A DNA stretch of 20,717 bases from Chloroflexota bacterium (GTDB taxonomy: Bacteria; Chloroflexota; Anaerolineae; Caldilineales; Caldilineaceae). Below are positions 1-7,871 of the stretch, piece by piece. The number at the start of each line of letters is the position of its first letter. Position 1 is the first letter of the stretch. The DNA lies in NCBI GenBank assembly GCA_003577005.1, contig QEUW01000328.1, positions 1-20,717 of the forward strand, read 5' to 3'. Both the position numbers and the translations under genes were made by a program. A model generated the notes under the pieces. That model had not been told where the DNA came from. It ran no database searches and saw only the letters and a program-made list of their open reading frames with translations.

Positions 1-639
1 TCGCTTATTAGCGCAGATGTGCCGGGCGTCGTGCGCGAGTTGATCAAGGAGAGCATGGACCAATGCATTCTGTGCTATATCACTGGCGCCACCGGGGACA
101 ATCATCCCAAGGCGCCTGAGGCAGGTTTTGCCGAAACACGCCGCGTGGGTCAGGTCTTGGCGACCGAGGCGATCAAACGCTGTTATGACGCACGCAAAGT
201 GACCGAACCACTCCGCCTGCGCTGTCTCACCCGCACACTTCCGCTGCGCCTCCGCACGCGGGCGGACTTCGAGAAGCTGCCGCGTCACGGGGAGAGTGAG
301 CGAGCAATTGAAGACAATCTGGTGCGCGTGGAAAAACCAGGGGCGGTGGTCGATGTGGAATTTTCGTTGCTCGCCATCGGGCCGGTGCTCTTTGTCGGCG
401 TGCCGGGTGAGTTGGTGGCCGAGTTGGGCAGTGTGATCAAGTGGTTTGCGCCCTTCAAACGCACCTATATCCTATACCAGGCCACCGACAGTCTCGACTA
501 CATCGCTCATCCCAACGCCTATCTCTGGGGTGGCTTTGAAACCTTTTGCGCCCAGCTCTCCCCCTCAGCCGTGCGCCCGCTGGTCAATGCAATTTTGGAC
601 GCCGCCGAGGAGATCAGCGACTATCCGTGGAAGGAATAA
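1..639 (+). CDS. Neutral/alkaline ceramidase-like protein, C-terminal part (partial)
   Basis: The frame is open from the first base, so the start lies outside the window; 212 residues are visible, ending at TAA 637-639. The visible part opens with SADVPGVVRELI and then has CYITGATGDNHPK, which resembles the 'G-x-x-GD-x-x-P' block of the neutral/alkaline non-lysosomal ceramidase N-terminal domain family. A later stretch (GPVLFVGVPGELVAELG) also fits that fold. Family members hydrolyse the amide bond of ceramide, usually outside the cytoplasm, but many bacterial homologues have unknown substrates. The catalytic Ser and Zn ligands would lie mostly upstream of the window. Whether it belongs to the sugar-transport operon that starts 230 nt downstream is unclear, because hairpins separate them. 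Family call fairly confident; substrate not. Confidence 0.7.
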   Translation, partial: SLISADVPGVVRELIKESMDQCILCYITGATGDNHPKAPEAGFAETRRVGQVLATEAIKRCYDARKVTEPLRLRCLTRTLPLRLRTRADFEKLPRHGESERAIEDNLVRVEKPGAVVDVEFSLLAIGPVLFVGVPGELVAELGSVIKWFAPFKRTYILYQATDSLDYIAHPNAYLWGGFETFCAQLSPSAVRPLVNAILDAAEEISDYPWKE

Positions 640-687
640 ACCCGTGCTGGCGTCACAGCAGTTTCGACCAGCCGGACATCGCTTCCA

Positions 688-774
688 GTAGGTCGCCCTA
701 CCAGGGCGACGGCGCTGCTCATATCGCTGCTTATCGCTCACCCGCACGCTGGTCACGCTGATAGCGTGACCTAC
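688..774. repeat. Paired short hairpins in intergenic region 640-871
   Basis: The 232-nt gap between the ceramidase-like gene and the binding protein contains two hairpins with 8-bp perfect stems and 3-nt loops: 692-699/703-710 (GTCGCCCT) and 752-759/763-770 (GTCACGCT). An outer pair GTAGGTC 688-694 / GACCTAC 768-774 can enclose both. There is no U-tract, so factor-independent termination is not clear, but a transcript end or processing site here is plausible. No convincing promoter was found for the downstream gene. Confidence 0.5.
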
Positions 775-871
775 GGTAGAGTGCCGGTTTATTTTCTCAA
801 TCTTCATGATCCTGGCTCTAACCTGATTCGATCTGTCGTTCAACGAGTTTCATACTCAAGGAGGAAGACCC

Positions 872-2209
872 ATGTCACAAACACATTCGCGCCGCGCCTT
901 TTTGAAGATGGCCGCCGTTGGCATCAGCGGCGCTGCCTTGGCCGCCTGTGCCGTGCCGGTGCAAGTCCCGCAGGGTGGCGGTCCAGCCGCTCAGGAAAAG
1001 GTCGTGCGCATCCTGCTACCGTCGTGGGCGACCAGCGAGATCCCCTTTGACACCACCGCACGCCAGTTCAACGAGGCCAACCCAGGCACACGGGTGGAGA
1101 TCCAGACCACCGGCGAAGGGTGGGACACCAAAGTCATGGCGCAGATCCAGGAAGGCACGCTGGAATGGTGTGGAGCTGGCATTGCCTCATCGGCCTCGTC
1201 GAGCCTGCCCCGCTGGATCCTCAGCGGCATGGTGCAGCCGATGGATGACTTTATCGCCTCTTCTAGCGTCGAGGGCGCCGGGGAGATGCTCAACGACATG
1301 ATCCCCACGCTGCGCAATGCCTCTACCTATGAAGGCAAATTCTGGGGCATTCCGTACAGTTTCGAGAACATTAGCTTCAACTGGCGCACCGACTACTTTG
1401 CCGAGGTCGGCGCCACCGAGCCGCCCAAGACCTTCGACGAATGGCTGGACGTGGCCCGCGCCCTCCATGAATGGGGCGCCGACCAGCAGATCTTTGCCAC
1501 TTCCTTCATCCCCGATCTGGATGCCTCGGTGGGCACGCTCATCTACGGCTCGCTGGAACAGCCTTTCGACGAGAACATGTTGCTCAAATGGGAGTCGCAA
1601 GAGGCTATCGATGCCCTGAACTTCTACAAAACAATGGTGGATGAGGGGTTGACCCCACCCAATGGTTTCGACGGCTATCGCGACGCCTATCTGGCCGGCA
1701 AGGTGGCCTCGTTGCAGGCGCAAAGCTCGCGCGGCGTGTGGGGTCAGCTCGCCTTTGGCACCGACAAAGTGACCACCTCGCCCGTACCGGTGCGTGGCGA
1801 CACCCCGAGCGCGGGCACACCCTTCTGGGGCAACTGTGTCTCCATCCTCAACAAGGCGCCCTACCCGCAAGAGGCGCTGGATTACTTTGTCTTTACGATG
1901 GGGCCGCAGAATGTCGACTTCCAGAAGACGGTGATCAAAACCGGTAAGACGCCGGTCTATGAGTCGGCCTATCGTGACATCATCGATACAGACCCGCAGT
2001 TCGGCACCTACAAGTGGATGGCCGACATGCGCGAGCAGGTGGATCGCTCGGTGCCGCGACCCTTCAACAACTACTTCTCCATCCAGGACACGCACTATCG
2101 CAAGTATATCGTGGAGCTGGTCACCCCCGGCTCCACCATGACAGCCGAGGAGTGCGCCCAGGCGATCCTTGCAGACAGCCTGGCAGAGATCGAGAAGCAG
2201 CAGGCGTAG
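872..2209 (+). CDS. Extracellular carbohydrate-binding lipoprotein of ABC transporter 1
   Basis: A 445-residue family-1 (CUT1-type) extracellular solute-binding protein, which captures a carbohydrate outside the membrane and delivers it to the permease pair. The N-terminus has a twin-arginine signal (SRRAFLKM, residues 6-13) followed by a hydrophobic segment and a lipobox L-A-A-C with Cys26, so a Tat-exported lipoprotein is expected. Mature-domain features such as 'ARQFNEANPGTRVEIQ' are typical of the family's N-terminal lobe. The start is supported by a strong Shine-Dalgarno AAGGAGG at 858-864, 7 nt from ATG. It is followed by a 130-nt palindrome (2216-2345) and then a MalG-type permease. 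The substrate cannot be deduced; the metallophosphoesterase at the end of the locus hints at a phosphorylated or phosphodiester compound, but this is inference. Confidence 0.9.
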   Translation: MSQTHSRRAFLKMAAVGISGAALAACAVPVQVPQGGGPAAQEKVVRILLPSWATSEIPFDTTARQFNEANPGTRVEIQTTGEGWDTKVMAQIQEGTLEWCGAGIASSASSSLPRWILSGMVQPMDDFIASSSVEGAGEMLNDMIPTLRNASTYEGKFWGIPYSFENISFNWRTDYFAEVGATEPPKTFDEWLDVARALHEWGADQQIFATSFIPDLDASVGTLIYGSLEQPFDENMLLKWESQEAIDALNFYKTMVDEGLTPPNGFDGYRDAYLAGKVASLQAQSSRGVWGQLAFGTDKVTTSPVPVRGDTPSAGTPFWGNCVSILNKAPYPQEALDYFVFTMGPQNVDFQKTVIKTGKTPVYESAYRDIIDTDPQFGTYKWMADMREQVDRSVPRPFNNYFSIQDTHYRKYIVELVTPGSTMTAEECAQAILADSLAEIEKQQA

Positions 2210-2215
2210 AGAGTA

Positions 2216-2345
2216 GGGGTAGGGAGCAGGTGTACTGGCACATGAGGTTAAGTAGCTTAACGGGAGGTGCAACGCACTTTTCAAGTGCATCGCACTTGTA
2301 GCACGCTATCTAACCTGATGTGTCAGTACACCTATTCCCTACCCC
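2216..2345 (+). repeat. Palindromic intergenic element, copy E1
   Basis: Almost the whole gap between the binding protein (stop 2207-2209) and the permease (start 2363) is one nested inverted repeat. The outer arms 2229-2256 and 2305-2332 pair at 24 of 28 positions, and the pairing continues outward through GGGGTAGGGA at 2216-2225 opposite the run ending near 2345. The inner stem is AGGTGCAACGCACTT (2265-2279) opposite 2283-2297. The reverse complement of 2229-2332 matches 17912-18015 (copy E3) with about a dozen differences by hand alignment. In the transcript this would be a very stable hairpin between the binding-protein and permease cistrons. Confidence 0.85.
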
Positions 2346-2362
2346 CAAAAAAGGAACAACTC

Positions 2363-3232
2363 ATGCGCACGATCAGAACAAGCTTGCAGCCGGGCACCCT
2401 GTTTGTCTATCTTTCGCTCTTGTTGATCAGCCTGGCCTGTCTGTTGCCGGTGGTCTGGACCGTGTCGGCCTCGCTCAAGGACCGCGAGGAGCTCTACATG
2501 GCGACGCCAGCGCTTATCCCGCGCGAGCCGACGCTGGCCAACTACGATTGGATGCTCTCGCAGGCGGACATGAGCCGGCTGCCGCTCAATATGTGGAACA
2601 GCATCAAGGTGACGCTAGGTTCGGTGATCATCCAGTGTGTCGTGGCGACCATGGCCGGCTTTGCCTTTGCCCGGCTGGACTTCCGGGGGCGGGATCTGAT
2701 CTTCTATCTGCTCATCTTGCTCATGTTTGTGCCCAGGGCGGGCGGGCTGATGGCGCTCTATGAACTCATGTCCTCGCTCAACCTGCGCAATTCGCACCTG
2801 GGCCTCATGCTGCTCTTCCCCAGCGCTATCAGCGTGGCGCTCTTTGTCATGCGCCAGAGTTTTCTGGGCGTGCCGCGCGAACTGGAGGAAGCAGCCATCA
2901 TGGACGGGGCGAACACGTGGCAGCTCTTCTGGCACGTGGATGTGCCCATGGTCAAGGGCGGCATTGCCGTGGTCGCCATCTGGGAATTCATCTACGTCTG
3001 GGGCGAGTATCTCATCACCCTGACCATGCTCGACTTCCCCGAACTGGAGACGGTCTCGATTGCCGTGACCAAATTGCAGGGGTGGGGCGCACACTTTACC
3101 TCGAGCATCCTGGCGGGCTATGGCGCCGAGGCTGCGGCCTATGTCATCGCCATGGCGCCGGTGATCCTCATGTTCATCCTGCTGCAAAAGTGGTTTGTGC
3201 GCGGGCTGAGCGAGGGGATTCTTAAGCTTTAG
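2363..3232 (+). CDS. Carbohydrate ABC transporter permease, MalG type (system 1)
   Basis: A 289-residue integral membrane protein with about six transmembrane segments (first at about residues 13-33). The EAA loop 'EEAAIMDGANTWQLFWHVDVP' fragment (about residue 173-193, ending in the conserved Gly and the V-P that replaces L-P) marks it as an ABC importer permease that contacts the ATPase. C-terminal RGLSEGILKL is typical for MalG-type proteins. Start chosen at ATG 2363 because AAGGA (2351-2355) lies 7 nt upstream; an earlier in-frame start would run through the palindrome. It shares its last 11 nt, tail to tail, with the reverse-strand antitoxin gene. Unlike the usual binding protein-MalF-MalG order, here MalG comes before MalF, and a toxin-antitoxin remnant lies between them. 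Confidence 0.88.
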   Translation: MRTIRTSLQPGTLFVYLSLLLISLACLLPVVWTVSASLKDREELYMATPALIPREPTLANYDWMLSQADMSRLPLNMWNSIKVTLGSVIIQCVVATMAGFAFARLDFRGRDLIFYLLILLMFVPRAGGLMALYELMSSLNLRNSHLGLMLLFPSAISVALFVMRQSFLGVPRELEEAAIMDGANTWQLFWHVDVPMVKGGIAVVAIWEFIYVWGEYLITLTMLDFPELETVSIAVTKLQGWGAHFTSSILAGYGAEAAAYVIAMAPVILMFILLQKWFVRGLSEGILKL

Positions 3233-3509
3233 CTGTCACTTGAGGTGTGCGTGATTCGTCTGGTAACTCGTCACCGGGTCTTGGCGCCTCTGTGCCGGCC
3301 TTGTCCAGAATGCGGCGGAAGGCTTTGCGCTCGCCGCGTGCTACGCGCTCCCGAAAATAGGTTTCTGTGCGGAGGGCAGCCAGTTTTTCCGCGACAGCTA
3401 CATTGATGAGTTGGTTAACGCTCGTGCTCTCTTGCTCGGCCACTTTCTTCAACTCAGCGAGCAAAGATGTTTGCAGGCGTAGGGCATAGTTACTAACTTT
3501 CGTGGTCAT
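3222..3509 (-). CDS. Ribbon-helix-helix antitoxin
   Basis: A 95-residue protein. The first part (VSNYALRLQTSLLAELKKV, then a second helix with TSVNQLINVAVAEKLAAL) has the strand-helix-helix pattern of MetJ/Arc/HicB-type DNA-binding antitoxins. The tail (about residues 50-95) is the usual toxin-binding extension, with 'RILDKAGTEAPRPGDELP'. ATG at 3509-3507 overlaps the stop of the upstream PIN gene by 4 nt (ATGA), so the two are translationally coupled with the toxin first. The gene looks intact, although the paired toxin has lost its N-terminus. Its 3' end overlaps the MalG-type permease gene by 11 nt. Any promoter upstream of the toxin appears to have been lost at the junction near 3886. Confidence 0.82.
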   Translation of the reverse strand: MTTKVSNYALRLQTSLLAELKKVAEQESTSVNQLINVAVAEKLAALRTETYFRERVARGERKAFRRILDKAGTEAPRPGDELPDESRTPQVTAKA

Positions 3510-3886
3510 CTTGCTAATCTCCTGAGGGCTTCTCCCGGTCGAAGAAGCTCGATCCCAAAGCGGCTGGTGGCCTGGGTGAAATGCCGGATGTTGAAGGTGA
3601 CAATCGCGTCTGCCTGTCCATTGATAGCAGCCGCTAACACATGTTCGTCAGCAGGGTCATGTAGGGTAGGGCGCCACAAGAAGAAGGAGGACACAGGAAT
3701 GACGATCAGCGCAAGGCTATCCAGAAACAGATCGATTTCCTCCGCGGTCAGTCCCGCTGCTCGTAAGTTGTCTGGTTGTTTCAACACCGCTTCATACTCC
3801 AGCATCATGCTGACGTTGACAACAGCCTCGAAGCGCTCTTCGTCAAGCAGTTCCAGCAAGCGGCGGGATGCGCCGGTGGCGCTGCG
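3506..3886 (-). pseudogene. PIN-domain toxin, N-terminally truncated
   Basis: The C-terminal ~126 residues fit the 'putative toxin-antitoxin toxin component, PIN family' type of endoribonuclease. GASRRLLELLDEERFEAVV starts the recognisable part; MMLEYEAVL carries the conserved Glu region, and HDPADEHVLAAAINGQADAI carries the later acidic residues. Family members normally begin with a short strand and D-T-N holding the first catalytic Asp about 10-15 residues before the S-x-x-GAS block. Here that segment is absent: upstream of Arg-Ser at about 3881-3886 the DNA is instead the antisense of the MalF-type permease. The frame stays open to 4132, but that extension is an antisense shadow. Without the first Asp, nuclease activity is unlikely. 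Coupled to the antitoxin through ATGA. Confidence 0.78.
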
Positions 3887-4825
3887 GTGGCGGCGGAGGC
3901 GGTGCGCGAGATCGGGCGCATTCGCCAGCAGCGGTGGGGCAACCTGTGGGGGTACTTCTTTATTGCGCCGGCGGTGATCCTCTACCTGGTCTTCCAGGCG
4001 TGGCCGATCCTGCGTGGGCTTTTTATGGCCTTTTCTGATTACCGCTGGATCGTGCCTGCCACCCACGGTTGGGCGGGCTTCAACGGGTTGGCCAACTGGG
4101 TCGAAATGTTCCAGGACCGGACCTTCTGGCACAGTTTCGCCATTGCCGTCCAGTTCAGCTTGATGGTCATCCCGCTGACGCTGGCGCTCTCGCTCTTTAC
4201 GGCGGTGCTGATTTCACAGGTGCGCAACGGCGTGGCCGCGGCGGTCTTTCGCGTCATCGCCTATCTGCCCGTGATTCTACCCATCTCCATCGCTATGCTC
4301 GTGTGGGCCAAGCTCTTTGACTTTCGCTTTGGATACTTGAATGTCCTGTTGCAAGAGCTGGGCGTGCAGAACCCGCCCAACTGGCTCGGTTCGCCCAGCA
4401 CGGCGCTCTACGCTATGGTTATCCCCACGGTCTGGTCGCGCTTTGGCAGTTGGACGTTGCTCTTTCTCATCGGCATCTACAACATCAACCGGGAGATCTA
4501 CGAGGCGGCGCGTGTGGACGGCGCCAACGGCTGGCACCAGTTTCTCTACATCACGCTGCCGCTGCTCAAGCCGGTCTTTACCCTGGTGTTGGTGCTCGGT
4601 TCGGGTGTGGTGAGCGCGACCGAAGAATCGATGATCCTCTTTGGCGGCACCACGGGCGGCCCGGCCGAGGCGGCGCTTACGACCGGTGTCTATCTCTACC
4701 GCCTCGCCTTTATCCACGGCGATATGCGGATGGGCTATGCCGCTACCATGTCGCTCTTCCTCGGCCTGGTCAACATGCTGGTTACGCTCTTCGTCTTTAA
4801 GACCTTACGGACGGAGCGGGCATAG
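3887..4825 (+). CDS. Carbohydrate ABC transporter permease, MalF type (system 1), abnormal 5' end
   Basis: About 312 residues if read from GTG 3887. Transmembrane segment 1 (WGYFFIAPAVILYLVFQAW) and the remaining five segments are complete, and the EAA loop 'YEAARVDGANGWHQFLYITLP' followed by LLKP is intact. It should therefore still form the permease dimer with the MalG-type partner. What is abnormal is the start: the short cytoplasmic N-terminus runs back into the antisense of the PIN toxin gene with no normal ATG or Shine-Dalgarno. Candidate starts are GTG 3887, GTG 3902 (GGAGG at 3895-3899 is only 2 nt away) and ATG 3776, which would add about 37 residues encoded antisense to the toxin. 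Translation may be weak or from a recruited start. Downstream the metallophosphoesterase follows after 6 nt. Confidence 0.82.
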   Translation: MAAEAVREIGRIRQQRWGNLWGYFFIAPAVILYLVFQAWPILRGLFMAFSDYRWIVPATHGWAGFNGLANWVEMFQDRTFWHSFAIAVQFSLMVIPLTLALSLFTAVLISQVRNGVAAAVFRVIAYLPVILPISIAMLVWAKLFDFRFGYLNVLLQELGVQNPPNWLGSPSTALYAMVIPTVWSRFGSWTLLFLIGIYNINREIYEAARVDGANGWHQFLYITLPLLKPVFTLVLVLGSGVVSATEESMILFGGTTGGPAEAALTTGVYLYRLAFIHGDMRMGYAATMSLFLGLVNMLVTLFVFKTLRTERA

Positions 4826-4831
4826 ACAGCC

Positions 4832-5812
4832 ATGACCCAACTCAAACTCTTGGTTGCCCCCGACCTCCACTACTGCGCCGATCTACAGGGGGAAGTCGCG
4901 GCGCTACGCTCGCTGTTGCCGCCGGACGAATATGATCACATGCGCGATAGCCAGCTCTTCTGGCACAACGAACTGCTGGTGGAGCAGATGGACACGATGC
5001 TGGCGGCGCTGGCGCGCCTGGCTGCCCAGGAACAGCCGGATCTGCTCATCTTTTTGGGGGACGTAGTCAACACCAACTGGCCGGAGAATGTGACACGGCT
5101 GGCCGCCCGGCTGCGGGAATTCGCCTGCCCGCTCACCTTTGTCACCGGCAACCACGATATCTATCTGGATGCGTTCGACAGCCGCGTGCAAGAGGCAATT
5201 ACCCCCGGCGACTTTGCCACCGGGATGCGCTACCGGCTCTTTGGTGATGTCGGGTTGATTTTCCTCGACCTCTTTGTGCGGTACGAGAGTGGGGGATACC
5301 ACAAGTGGCTGCATTGGCAGCAGGGCGCCACAGGCGTGGACTACCGGCCACAAGATGTAGCCGCGGCGATCCAGCTCCTGGCCGACCACCCGCAGACGCA
5401 CTTTCTTGTCTTTGGCCATTTTCCGATGGCCGAGCCGGCAGCCGAACTCGTCCAGCCGGGGCGAAAAGTTGGTCGCAACTGGCCGGGTGGGGCGCCGCTC
5501 TTTCAGGAACTGGCGCGGCCGGGGAATCTCATGGGCATCATCACGGGGCACCAGCATTTTGCCCATCTCCAGTGGACTGCACACGGCTTTCACTGGACGC
5601 TGCCGGCGTTGGTGGAATATCCCTGCGCTGCTGCCATCGTTGAAGTGGACGACATCACCGTGTCCGGGCGCCTGGTGCTGCCGGCGCCGCACCTCGCCCA
5701 GCGCTCCATCCAGGCGACCAGGCAGATCTGGACTTACGGCGCCGATGCAGATCGCCACTTCGCATGGCGCTACCGGAAGCCTTCATATGCTGGGCAAACG
5801 AGCACAACCTGA
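4832..5812 (+). CDS. Calcineurin-like metallophosphoesterase
   Basis: A 326-residue cytoplasmic-type protein (no signal peptide) with the dimetal phosphoesterase motifs in order: D11-x-H13, GD at 76-77, GNHD at 106-109, then GH in 'VFGHFPM' and GHQH in 'IITGHQHF'. These residues bind two metal ions and cleave phosphomonoesters or phosphodiesters. ATG is 6 nt after the MalF-type permease stop, with no good Shine-Dalgarno, so coupled translation in the transporter operon is likely. This position suggests, as inference, that the imported compound carries a phosphate group or that the enzyme acts on a derived metabolite. The stop codon overlaps the left arm of the inverted repeat at 5811. Exact substrate unknown. 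Confidence 0.85.
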   Translation: MTQLKLLVAPDLHYCADLQGEVAALRSLLPPDEYDHMRDSQLFWHNELLVEQMDTMLAALARLAAQEQPDLLIFLGDVVNTNWPENVTRLAARLREFACPLTFVTGNHDIYLDAFDSRVQEAITPGDFATGMRYRLFGDVGLIFLDLFVRYESGGYHKWLHWQQGATGVDYRPQDVAAAIQLLADHPQTHFLVFGHFPMAEPAAELVQPGRKVGRNWPGGAPLFQELARPGNLMGIITGHQHFAHLQWTAHGFHWTLPALVEYPCAAAIVEVDDITVSGRLVLPAPHLAQRSIQATRQIWTYGADADRHFAWRYRKPSYAGQTSTT

Positions 5813-5876
5813 CTTCCGGGAGGTGACCAGAATCAAGTTCCTCGACCAGACAATTTGTGGTCACCTCCCGGAAGTC
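5811..5876. terminator. Perfect 19-bp inverted repeat between convergent genes
   Basis: Arms 5811-5829 and 5858-5876 are perfectly complementary over 19 bp (GACTTCCGGGAGGTGACCA) with a 28-nt loop. It lies between the stop of the metallophosphoesterase and the stop of the reverse-strand exporter, so it can act as a bidirectional transcript end. There is no U-rich tail on either side. The sequence TTCCGGGA is shared with the hairpin at 7872-7900. Confidence 0.65.
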
Positions 5877-5890
5877 TAGTCCACCAGATC

Positions 5891-7741
5891 TCAATCGCCC
5901 GGCGCCGGCTGCGGATAGACCCGCACCTGGGGCAGTTCCCCACCCCCTGCCCGCTCCTGGGGGCGCAGTTGGTCGTGATAGATGCGGGCGTACAGCTCGG
6001 AGGTCTGTAACAGATCCTCGTGCCTCCCCATAGCCGCGATACGTCCCTTTTCCAGTACGACGATCAGATTGGCCAGCCGCACGGTGCTCAGCCGCTGAGC
6101 AATGACAAAGGCAGTGCGCCCTTCGAGCAGCCGGGCCAGCGCAGCCTGGATCAGCCGTTCGGTGGCGGTATCGACGCTGGAGGTGGCGTCATCCAAAATG
6201 AGGATGCGCGGGTCTTTGAGCAGCGCACGCGCAATGGCCACGCGCTGTTTCTGCCCGCCGGAGAGCGTCACCCCGCGCTCGCCCACCTCAGTCTCATAGC
6301 CGTTGGGCATTGCCTGGATAAAGTCATGCGCCTGGGCGGCCTTGGCCGCGGCTATGATCTCTTCCTCGGTGGCGCCGGGCTGGCCAAAGGCGATATTCTC
6401 GCGGATAGTGGCAGCAAAGAGCGTCGTCTCTTGGAGCACGATGCCGATCTGGTCACGCAGCGAAGCCAACGTCACTCGCCGCAGATCGTGACCGTCGATG
6501 AGGACGCGGCCCTCGGTCGGATCGTAAAAGCGTGGGATCAGGTTGATGATCGACGACTTGCCTGAACCGGTGGCGCCCAACAGTGCGATCACCTGGCCCG
6601 GTGTGGCCTCGAGGTTGATGTGCCGCAGCACCCAGTGATGCCCAAAATAGGAGAAGCCCACATCCTCGAAGCGAACGTGGCCGGTCACCGGCGGCAGCGG
6701 ATAGGCATCCGGCGCATCGGCCACTGCGGACGGCGTATCGAGGATCTCGAAGATGCGTTCGCCGGCGGTGGCAGCCATCGAAATGGCTGGGATGATCAGC
6801 CCCAGCCGGCGTACGGGCTGCATCAACTGCGCCAGATAGGTGGTGAAGGCGACTAGTTCACCCAACGTAAGCTGGCCCTGGATCACCTGCAAGCCGCCGT
6901 ACCAGATGATAAAGACGGTGCCAAAGTTGGCGATCAGATCCATCAGCGGGTTGTTGACCGCCTGGAGCCGCGTTGCCTGGAGAGAGAGGTCGAACCACTG
7001 CTGGTTTTCGTTGCCAAAACGCTCTGTTTCAGCCTCCTCCTGGGCAAAAGCTTTGACGACGCGCGCCCCGCGCAGGTTCTGCTCCAGACGGGTGGTCAGA
7101 ACGGCCAGTTGCTGTTGCACGGCCAGGGAAAAAGGACGCAGCCGCCGTCCAAATTCGTAGCCACGATGGACAAGCAGCGGCAGCGCCGCCATGCTCAACA
7201 GCGCCAGCACCGGGTTCATCCACAGCAGGACAAAAAAGGTGCCCAGCGCCAGCGCCGCGCTCTCGATCAACCGCAACACAGCCCGGCCAGTGAGAAAGCG
7301 CACCCGGTCCACATCCTGGATCGCCCGCGAGAGCAACTGCCCCGTCTCGGTACGGTCGTGGTAAGCAAACGAGAGCGCGGCCAGCTTTTCATAGATGGCG
7401 TTGCGCAGATCATAGGCCACACCTTGCGAGGCAACCTCGCTCCAGCGCCCCTGCAGAAAGGTCGTGATCCCCTTCATCAGCGTCAACCCCAACAGCGCTA
7501 CAACCGACCAGCCGAGCAATTGGCGATTTTCGGCCCGGATACCGTGGTCAACGATCCAGCGGATAAACTGTGGGGTGAGCAACGCCAGGACCGTGATGAC
7601 GACCATCGCTACATAGGTTCCAGCTACGGTCCGCCAATAGGGTCGCACGTAGCTAAAGCAGCGGCGGAGGATGGCAAAATCGGTGGCTTTGGTAATGCTG
7701 AGTGGTGTGACGACAGGAGATGATTCAGTGGCTTGCGTCAT
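5891..7741 (-). CDS. Type I ABC half-exporter with degenerate catalytic residues
   Basis: A 616-residue fusion of a six-helix transmembrane domain (about residues 40-330) and an ATPase domain, MsbA/BmrA/TM287-like. Walker A GATGSGKSS lies near residue 390, the signature LSGGQKQR near 490 and Walker B ILILDD near 512. The residue after the Walker B Asp is Asp rather than the catalytic Glu (LDDATSSVD), and the H-loop His is Gln (IAQRLSTV). Both changes are typical of the non-catalytic half of heterodimeric exporters such as TM287/288 (family knowledge). No partner half-transporter is adjacent. ATG 7741 was chosen because it opens a normal leader before the first helix; the open frame upstream to 8002 lacks domain similarity. 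It has its own likely promoter at 8001-8030. Substrate unknown (drug, lipid or peptide). Confidence 0.9.
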   Translation of the reverse strand: MTQATESSPVVTPLSITKATDFAILRRCFSYVRPYWRTVAGTYVAMVVITVLALLTPQFIRWIVDHGIRAENRQLLGWSVVALLGLTLMKGITTFLQGRWSEVASQGVAYDLRNAIYEKLAALSFAYHDRTETGQLLSRAIQDVDRVRFLTGRAVLRLIESAALALGTFFVLLWMNPVLALLSMAALPLLVHRGYEFGRRLRPFSLAVQQQLAVLTTRLEQNLRGARVVKAFAQEEAETERFGNENQQWFDLSLQATRLQAVNNPLMDLIANFGTVFIIWYGGLQVIQGQLTLGELVAFTTYLAQLMQPVRRLGLIIPAISMAATAGERIFEILDTPSAVADAPDAYPLPPVTGHVRFEDVGFSYFGHHWVLRHINLEATPGQVIALLGATGSGKSSIINLIPRFYDPTEGRVLIDGHDLRRVTLASLRDQIGIVLQETTLFAATIRENIAFGQPGATEEEIIAAAKAAQAHDFIQAMPNGYETEVGERGVTLSGGQKQRVAIARALLKDPRILILDDATSSVDTATERLIQAALARLLEGRTAFVIAQRLSTVRLANLIVVLEKGRIAAMGRHEDLLQTSELYARIYHDQLRPQERAGGGELPQVRVYPQPAPGD

Positions 7742-7871
7742 GAGTTCTTCTGCGCTGTTGATTGCTGTCGGAGCAGGACGGCGATCTGTTTGAGGATCAC
7801 GTAAACATCGTCCCCTCCTACTCAAGATAGATTGGCTCGACAAGGCGTCTGTGCGATCCCGCTGCACAAAT

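Noticed and set aside
1187..2290. Reverse-strand open frame opposite binding protein 1
   Set aside because: Antisense shadow with no motif and no ribosome binding site; it also runs into the E1 palindrome.
2216..2345. CRISPR-like or riboswitch interpretation of the repeats
   Set aside because: Repeats are single palindromes in separate intergenic gaps with no regular spacers, and no known riboswitch core was recognised.
3887..4132. N-terminal extension of the PIN frame up to ATG 4132
   Set aside because: This part is antisense to the permease's first helices and has no PIN features; it is not the missing toxin N-terminus.
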